Part shown: positions 35,301 through 44,300 of the stretch, piece after piece
Position numbering within the stretch: the stretch's first letter is position 1
How the letters are laid out: each line of letters opens with the position of its first letter
Assembly: GCA_039566865.1 (NCBI GenBank)
Contig: CM076949.1
Location: 620,001 to 684,000 of the forward strand
Source of the DNA: Aurelia coerulea
Lineage: Eukaryota > Cnidaria > Scyphozoa > Semaeostomeae > Ulmaridae
Direction: 5' to 3'
Length of the DNA: 64,000 bases
Made by a program: the position numbers and the translations under genes
The notes under the pieces: generated by a model
What the model was told of the DNA's origin: nothing
The model's database searches: none
Seen by the model: the letters and a program-made list of their open reading frames with translations, nothing else

Positions 35301-38300
35301 GAATGATTCTGAAAAATAGTGCAAATTTGATAGACTCCAAGAAACTCTTAGTAGCAAGAAGCTTTTTTGAGCTAGCCTGTGTTCTAGACTCCAGAAAAAT
35401 AAATTATATTTGCGTAAAGGTCTGGAACACAGGCTATTTTGAGCCCCAAAAGCTTATTACTCAATCTTGGAGACTCCAGAGGGGGTGCTTGTCAGCTTTA
35501 AGGGAGAGGGTGCTTGTCAGCTAGAGAGGGGGTTTATTCTCAAATGAAAAGGATATAAATTAAAGCATCTTAACTCTTTTATCCCCAATTTTGAGGAATG
35601 ACATACAATATTACCGAGTCAAATGAACAAATTCGACATATTTATCAAAGCAGTATCAAAATTAACCTGCACACTTTTTTAGCTAAATAAACTGAAATTT
35701 GACATCCTTTTTAATACAAATGAAGGAGGATGGAAAGTGGGGCTTCTTTAGAACATTTAGCTTAGAAGGGAGGGGCTTACCAGAGAGGGAGGGGTTTATT
35801 AGAGAGGGGAGCTAGGGAGCTAAAAAAGAACGTTTCTTCAACCTCAGTCCCCAGAGTCTTTGTCATGTTTGGACTTCCCAAAAATAAGAAATTGTAAGAA
35901 AAGTACGTCTAAACTAATTTTTTTTAAGAACTAAGGTCAAAGATTGCCAGACAGTCTCTTAAATGTTAGGATACTTTTGCTACCTAAAGTCTCTGAATGA
36001 GTTTTAATTTCCATTCTGGAATGATTTATTTTTGTTCGAAGAGCTCTTAAATCACTTTGTAATAAGATTTCAAACTAGTAATAAAGTGATTTGCGCTCAA
36101 GAGAATTTAAAAATGGTTAAAACATATTTTGAGTCACCGGAGAACATTATAACGGTAAATTACAAAAGTTTCGTATTTTTAATTCATAGTTTAGTTTTTT
36201 AAAGGGAATCTCAGGATCTATAAACCTTTGACAAAAATAACAGGAAATTCTGATATCCGATATGGCTAGAGCCACTTGAACCACTTTTATTATAAAAATG
36301 AGTGTATTATTGTTGAGAATTTCTTCCGTAATCAAACCAGCTGTGAATCATAATGTTCTGACTTCCCGTCTAATTTCAATCGAATCTCTGCACATGGGGA
36401 AGGCGTGGCAAGTGCCTGGAAAAATCAACACATCGATGGTGCCAGCCTTTAGTAAATTTTAGTGATTCCTTGCCATAAAAACTTGAAAACTCAAAATCTA
36501 ATCGTTTGAACCTCTTGGGGGGACTAATATAGCATTTGGGGGACTATTTCCTTTCTAGCATGGTCACCATTGCAACGCATTTTTTACCTTCTTTCAAGCA
36601 AATATTTCGAACTGTCAAAGAAGCTCACCTCCCATAGCCAAAGCTCTGAAGGTACAGATCAGTGACCGAACATTTCTACCACATACAACTTTGTTACTTT
36701 TGTAGATTTCTTTCACATGATTGTTGATGTGAATTTGGTGATTTTTCTGACAGTACCAACAGGGGATGTTTGGGGGTCCCAAAACCGTAAAACCGCTCAA
36801 AATTTAAAATGCAAAACATTTTGCGATATTTTACATCAAATCAAACCGAAACATAGCGTGCAAGATTACAAAATATGGTGAAACCCCGTGACCGTAAGAC
36901 CCAAACATTCCCTCTATCAAGTAGCAAGCCCGGAGGAAATGAAATCTGGCTTCGTCAGCTACTGAAATTCTGCAAGACAGTTTTCTGGGAGCACACACGT
37001 GCTTGACTGTATGTAAAGCAAAGCCCACCATGGTGAAGCCTGCTGCACAGACAAAATTACCATTAGTGCCTAAAAATTCTGAAAATAAAATGGTACCCGA
37101 TAAGACAAAATATGCCAGCAGCATAAAACTATGGATTCTCCGACGAAAGTCACAACGTGGTGAAGCAAGAAGCATGGCTTTTGAAAAATCGACGCAGTTC
37201 AGTTCACAGTTGCACAACGCGAAATGAAATATAAACAATACCACAAAGTGTGCAAATGATGAACAACTGCGCATTGTTTTCAAACAATAGTGAGTGAGTG
37301 CATGAGGGCAGCAATAACTCAATTTGCTGTTGTCTAAAGTTTCTTACGAACCCCCGTTTATGATAAAAATGATCTTGGCGCCATTACAGGATAAGGATTA
37401 AAACTGTCATTGATCCCTGTCACTTCTTAACATTCCACAGCTGTGTTCACGCGAGCCTAGCATAGATCCAATTTTGTTTCAGTTGAAATCTGAAGGAATT
37501 CCAGCATATTTTCAAGAAAATATGCGCAAAATGAACTGAAGAGATCGTGAGGAACACATTGGTGTAATTTTTTTTCAAAACCGACCAATAGTTTGGCTAT
37601 TCCATGTCGACCATTCCATTCCATTCCATCACTCCATGTTTTACAGATTTTTTCCCTACAACTATTCCACACTCCATGTTTTACAGATAGCCGGGAGGTT
37701 CCTGTCATTTTGCATTGCAAGGATAATTGACATTGACAAAATATTCTCAAATAGTTAAAAACCCTTCTCCACTGGGGAGGTTCCTGTCATTTTGCATTGC
37801 AAGGATAATTGACATTGACAAAATAGTCTCAAATAGATCAAAAACCCTACTCCCCACTGCAGAAGTTCCTGTCATTTGGCATTGCAACGATAAGGATACT
37901 GCGTTGAACCTCTGCGCAGGAAAGTATCAAAATCCCCAAAAAATTCTTGAAAATGAGCTTCGAAGAACAATCAGTGGCACGTAAAAAGCATTGACCAATA
38001 AGCAATGAGAAAAATTCTATGAAAAGATTTCTAAATAACTTCAAGCAAGTTGTTGTTTTTTTGTTAAAGTTGAATATTTCTCTGTTCTTTTCAGACACTG
38101 ATGATACGACAAAAACGAACACAGGGCGACGAGGATTTCCTGGGATGTTAGAATGTGTAAATAAGTTGGGTGATAGTTCTTGTACTTATTACGCTTCACT
38201 TGGTTATTGCGACCTGCGGAGGGGAAGTATGGAACAATATTGCACAAGAGCCTGCAATTTTTGTGGTAAGTAGTTTAATGATTTTTTCGAGTGATCTTGA

Positions 38301-41300
38301 CTGACACATTCAGTTAAAGGCCCATTGCAAACTGTGATCCTTTGGGTGCCGAAAGAAGAGCAGAACAAAGACAAAACCTCACATATGAAAGTCTACTCTG
38401 GGGCTGCTCAGCATCATGGTTAACAATGGGTCTTTAAGAAAAGACTTGCATTCAGTCCACACAATCTCTTTTAATGCCGGACAACAAATATTATCAAAGG
38501 GTATGTGCCAGGGGGCTGGGAGGGTGGCAGCTCCCTCAACTTTGGAAAAAACTTACAAAATCAGACTTTCGTCCCTAAATCGGACGAAAAGTTTGGTAAA
38601 CAATGGACTTTTTATCAGACAGCCCTTGGATTTTACCTTTCCGTAGAAAGGGTGAATGTTATAAAGCCGAGGATACAGTGCTAAACAAAGCGATTTTAAG
38701 TGCACTCAGAGGTGTGAAATCCATTCTTCAGGAGGCAAAACCGCTTTGTATTTCGGAAACCTGAATCTTCTGTTTCGCAAAATTTTCCCTTGCATCGTCA
38801 TGTACTCTTATGAATATCATCTTTGTTTTATTTTTGAAATACAGTAAGAACCCGCAAAATAGAAACCACTTTAGAAGAAACCTCAGGCTGATTTTTTAGA
38901 GAAATGGTGCCCTCGTATAAGAAACTTCTCAGCCTGATTTAGGAAGGTTTCTTATGGGAGGATCCCAAGTAAACTCGTATCTAACAATCTTTGTTAAAAT
39001 CAGGTGCCAAACATTTTTAAAGACTTCATCAAAAGCATCTCAATCTCTCGAAATTGAGTAAATTTTGAGCGGATGCTAGGTAACAATAAAATACTTTTCG
39101 ATAGTGTGTGCTCTGGGTTTTCTTTAAAGCTGTAAGTTGAAATAACTGAAGGTTTCTAACCATGTGATAAGAAACCTTTCAGCCTGTTTCAAGATTAATG
39201 ACCTTTTAATAGGAAACTAAACAGGCTGTTTTGAAAAAACTGGTTTCTATTTTGCGGGTTCTTACAGTAGCCCACGTACGGTGGTCTTTCCTTAAATAGC
39301 GGTACTCTCTCTCTGAAGCTTGGCTCTCTTATGAGAGCAGCTGGTCTTGCTGTCTCAGACAGATAAATCTCTTTTCTGGCATCTTATTTGTCGAGTATTC
39401 TGCTAAAAACAGCTCGCCCACACAATCTGCGCAGATATTGACAAATATATACGTTCATAAATCTTTTTTTGGCAAAAGAATAGACCTCGTAGCTATTCTA
39501 AAATAGAATCCCAATCGAGCGATATATTTGTACATTATGAAGCATTTTCGAATATGCACAATAGTGATAGAAGCTCTAATGCAACTCAATCAAGCATGTG
39601 GTATAAAAATGCATGAAAATATCGCTGCTCTATCCAGGCTCTTTTCTGGGAGTATGCTTCGACAGGCCCTTTGGAGAGCATTTAAATAAATGTTTTCGTG
39701 GATTTACCTCCATTTAGCTACCAGCGTTGTGCCCTTCCCTTGGTGTACCTTGCCCAGAAGCAAAATGTTCAACGTTCTTAACCAGTGTCTCTGTTTGGAC
39801 CCTAATGTAAGAGGGAATCTACATAGTATGGTTGTCTGGGCCAAGTTAAAAATATAGAAACGCTAGTCTTACCGTGAACTCGTTTTATTCGTTTTCAGTC
39901 GTTTCCACCAGTCGTTTTTAGTCGATTTATCTCCCTTTCTGTATACTTTCCGGTAGACTTATTACAGTTGACAAAACAGACTTGGGGCAAGTCTACCCTT
40001 TCTGTCGTTTCAACTTTAACTTAAAGTAGAGTATGTTGTTGCTGTTGCAACTGGGTCAGAAGTTATCCGTTCAATGCGTTTCCACTAACCCACAGGTGGG
40101 TCAAAGATACCCGGGTTAAAACTGATCCACTCTGAGACCCGTTTTTAAACTTATCCGTTTGTTAACCTTGTTAACTGGGTTAGTGGGAACGTAACCGCAT
40201 CATCGGATAACTTTTGACCCATTTTTGTTTGAACTCAGACTAGTGGAAAAACAGCCTCGTACATTACTTTATTTCACGCAATTTCATAGCCCGTGAACGG
40301 CTTTCTTTTTCAATTTTCTTTTTCGGCAGTTCACAGGCTAGCAATTTCATGTATGATGACAAATCATGTTTTTCATTCGTATTTTAGTTGATCCGCCATG
40401 TCATTTATCAAGATATGGATGTTGTTTCGATCAAGAGACACTTGCAAAAGGACCAAATATGCTTGGATGCGAAGGTTTTTATTTTGTCACTTTCTTCCAC
40501 CGAATGGCAAATCTTCGATTTAGAACTCTGTCGTTCTTTAACAAGAATCTGATCTTTCCTCGTGTCTCTCTATTTCACGTTTTCGCATCATAGCAGAATA
40601 GATTTACTTTATACTGGGTGTGCCACGGAGAATACGATAAAGATCATTTTTGCTGTTTAATTTTTCAAAGATAATTTTTACCCTGTCGAGCAGCAAAAAG
40701 TTCATGCTACGGAGAATATTGGAATGAATCACTATGAATCACAGTTTGGTTTATAACCAAAAGTCTGTTGAGTATTTTTTGGGGATTTTTCTTCTATTTC
40801 CTGAGCATTGTAAAATATTGGTTAAAGCATGGTCATTAGAAAATAAACTCTGGTTAAATTGGATTTATAAAAGTTCCTCGACTATAAAATGCGTGAAATT
40901 AGGATCAGTAATCTCCTGACTTAGCATGACCTCCTGACATGCAATTACTTTTATTTTCTTCGAGGCTTAAAAACTGATTTTTGCAAGAGAATCAGATCAT
41001 GTACGCTGATTACTTTTATGAATATTTGATTCTTAATCGCCGATGCTGCAAGACAACCAATTGGTGATGAATTACGATTTAATGAAAACGAGGCTTAACC
41101 TCTTTAGAGGAATTACATTTATTTGAAGTTACAGAGTTTTTATAAATTAAATCTTACCTATATTTCCAATGCTTAGAGGAATAAAACAAAAATTACTAAA
41201 TACTTTCACCTTTCGGCTATCAACTAAACTTTGATTCAGTCCAATATCTTAATTATTCTCGGCGTAACGAATTTTAATACAGTGAAAGTTCATTTAGTCC

Positions 41301-44300
41301 ACCCAGAACATTGATTTCTTTTCGCATTTCATTTCAATTTTTGCAATTTCAGATGACTGTAAAGATGTTATTCCGAAAAAAATGTGTATTATTTTGAAAA
41401 GAAATGGGAGATGTTATAATCAACAAATTATGAAGCAATGTGCCGTCACTTGCGGATATTGTCGTAAGTTTTTCATATTTAACTTGTTTGCTCACTTTTT
41501 ATTTACATATATATAACTTTTTTTTGCCTGTCATTTTTTACCCAATATTTCTCGAGATCGACGCTTGAGATCCATCGAATATGCTGGAAGTCTCTTCCGG
41601 GAGTTCCTATGGACTTGCTACAAGTCTCTCTCTATTTTTAGTCCGAAAGTTCCTATTGTTCGGAGGTGCTGTTGGCTAATGTTTGATTGCTTTGCCGGGC
41701 CTGCCTGCCATAATTCATTGGGCCTTCCTACAAGGCGGCCAAGCAATCCAACATTTCAGGCAATGATTGTTGGTTTAAAGATTGACTCAAAAATTGGATG
41801 ATTTAACGAGGACATCAGATATAGAAAGTATGTTTAAAGGCATTGAGTCATGATTAACAGCCGTGTGCTGGTTTGAATCATGTGACCCATGTGATAAAGT
41901 TAAAGTATCACTCTGAACAATCAAACAAGACCAGCTGTAAGACAATGCCTTTCATGTGATCAGTTTCATTTCGTGTTAACTTCAGCCAATCAGATGCGCC
42001 ATCGAAAACGACCAGTGGCAATCAGTAGATTCTTCATGTTTGGGTATACGCAGGGTATTTAACATGACTCAATGCCTTTAAGCATCGATTTCGACATAAC
42101 TATTAAACATCTTTTTATGACCGTTGCAAATACGTGCAGTCTTGAACGAATTTCTTTTTAATCAACAGGAAAATGCGAAGATGATGACCCAAATGCTTGC
42201 AAGATAGCTGCAAAATTTGGAACATGTATCTTCAGGAAAGGCCAAATGGCAAATATATGCAGACGTTCATGTCAGTTCTGTGGTAAGATGAATTCTGAAA
42301 ATACCCTTTTCCTGTCTCTCTTTTTCCATATCTTGTCAGAATTATATTTTTTTGGTTTATTATGCTCATTTGATAGGTCATCTATTGATAAATTTCTTAT
42401 AAAATGCCCTTGGGAGATTTATAGAAGTAAAGATGAAAAGTTTAACATGTGTACGGCCATGTATACACGAGAACACGAAATTGAATATCTACAGAAAGGA
42501 CAGAATCCTCGCTTGTCGAAAATTCACTTTCTTCTTCTCACTCATTTTTTATAAGAAACTCGACTCTGAAATCTGTAGCACGGTTTCTAAACTTCGACCC
42601 AATTCTTATGGCAAGAGTTTCTTGTCGAGTTTCTTAATTTCCTTAAGAAAAACTGAATTTCATAATTTATGACAATTCCTTGAAGATTTGTCATTACAAC
42701 CGTTTGAGAAATGACAAATATAACTGAGAAGTTACAAACCAATCATAAACAAAAATCATACGTTAACTTGAAAAGTTTCTTTAATTTGAATTTACTTGTG
42801 GTTACTTCCAGCAGAGTTTCCTATTTTTCTGGAATGAGTGTATATCATTAAAGTTACCGTTGTATTTCAGCATACCGGGTGCGCCAAAATAAACTATGCA
42901 CGTTTGGCACGCCACAATAAATCGTATACTGGACCGATTTTGAAGATTTATGACTCAATCGTTAGCAGAAAGCCTGAATTAGATGCTAGGACTTTTTGCA
43001 AATTTTTTCGTCATCAGTTTTTAGAGCAAGAATTGAGTTTATCAAAATATTCTTTTTTGAAAAAATTGAGAACGATCAAAAAACGTTGATCAAATTTTAA
43101 AAAATTCAACATGAATGAACAAAGAGAAAACGTTCTCGGGGGGATATGGGGGTTTATTACGAACTATCGTACAGCAGATTACAATTGGTCGATTTCTAAA
43201 TCGCAAATCACCACGAATAAGTTCTCTCTTTGCCCATTCTTGTCGATTTTTTGGAAAACTTGATCGATGTTTTTTGATCGTTTTCGGTGTTATTCGAAAA
43301 CTAAAATTTTACGGAACTCACTTCTAGCTCTAGAAACTGAAAATGAAAAAATTTGCAAAAATTTCAGAATCTAATTCAGGCTCTCTGCTATCGATTAAGT
43401 CATAAATCTTCAAAATCGGACCTGTGTACGATTTATTGTGGCCTGCCAAATGTGCATAGTTTATTTTGGCGCACCCGGTAGACGATATTTATGATAGTAA
43501 ATAATAGATGTATTTTATTCCAGGTAAAAAGGACCCTTGCAATAAACATTTTTGTCCAAAAGAATCAGTATGCAAAGTTGACAAACAACTTAGGCCATAT
43601 TGCGAATGCCATGGTAACTGTCAAAGAGAAGATCTTTACACGGGGATCCTTTGTGGACGAGATGGGAAGGAGTACAAAAACCTTTGTGCTTTAAAGAAAA
43701 GAAATTGTGGACATGCAGAAAAAGATCAAATTACTGTGAAGAAATACGGCAAATGTCAAGATACTTGTAAGTATTAAAAGTATGTGAGATATGAAAATGT
43801 CCTTGAAAAGTTGATGTGCCTTCTGTATATGAAGGTATAACGAAGAATTTCAAAGACATTGCGAAAGTTTTGAAGTGTTTTCATCATTTTTTTTATCAAT
43901 CAAAAATGTTTGGATACAGATCAAAGATCGAATTTTATTCTCTCTATGAAATCCTGCATAATATCAAAAGGAATATTTTACACGATGTAAGACTGAATTA
44001 AGATAACTAATGATTCTTTATGTATCTTGCAGAAACAATATCATAACATACAACTTGCATTGCAGTTACAAATTTAGCTAGCAGTTGTTTTAACTCAAAG
44101 TGGTAAAAAAGCTAAGACTCTTACCTTTTAGCTATTTTACAAGAAAGTTTGGATCGAGCAATATTTTTATATATTTGTATACGCGAGGTTCAAGCGAGTG
44201 GCGCAAGAGCTTCCATCATTATTGCGCCACATTTCTTGAAATTTTTCAAAATTTTTAAAATAGCGTTCGATCCATGTTCTTCTTTGGAATAGCTAAAAAG

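Larger units (their letters stand above)
34665..37612. mobile_element. Fold-back element FB2 with ~550-600-bp arms, in intron 1 of the ShK gene
   Basis: GGTCGACATGGAATAGCCAA (34665) is inverted at CTATTCCATGTCGACC (37612). The arms run to about 35211 and from about 37012. The right arm is 54 bp longer because the left arm lacks one internal segment. The spacer (1.8 kb) contains hairpin H3 and an N-family copy. The arms carry an ORF (separate entry). No transposase was recognised, and no clear target duplication was found because tandem repeats adjoin the left edge and lie close to the right. Confidence 0.8.

Noticed and set aside
40616..40700. CTGGGTGTGCCACGGAGAATACG resembling a mariner-like end
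   Set aside because: No inverted partner was found within 2 kb, so it is at most a lone end.
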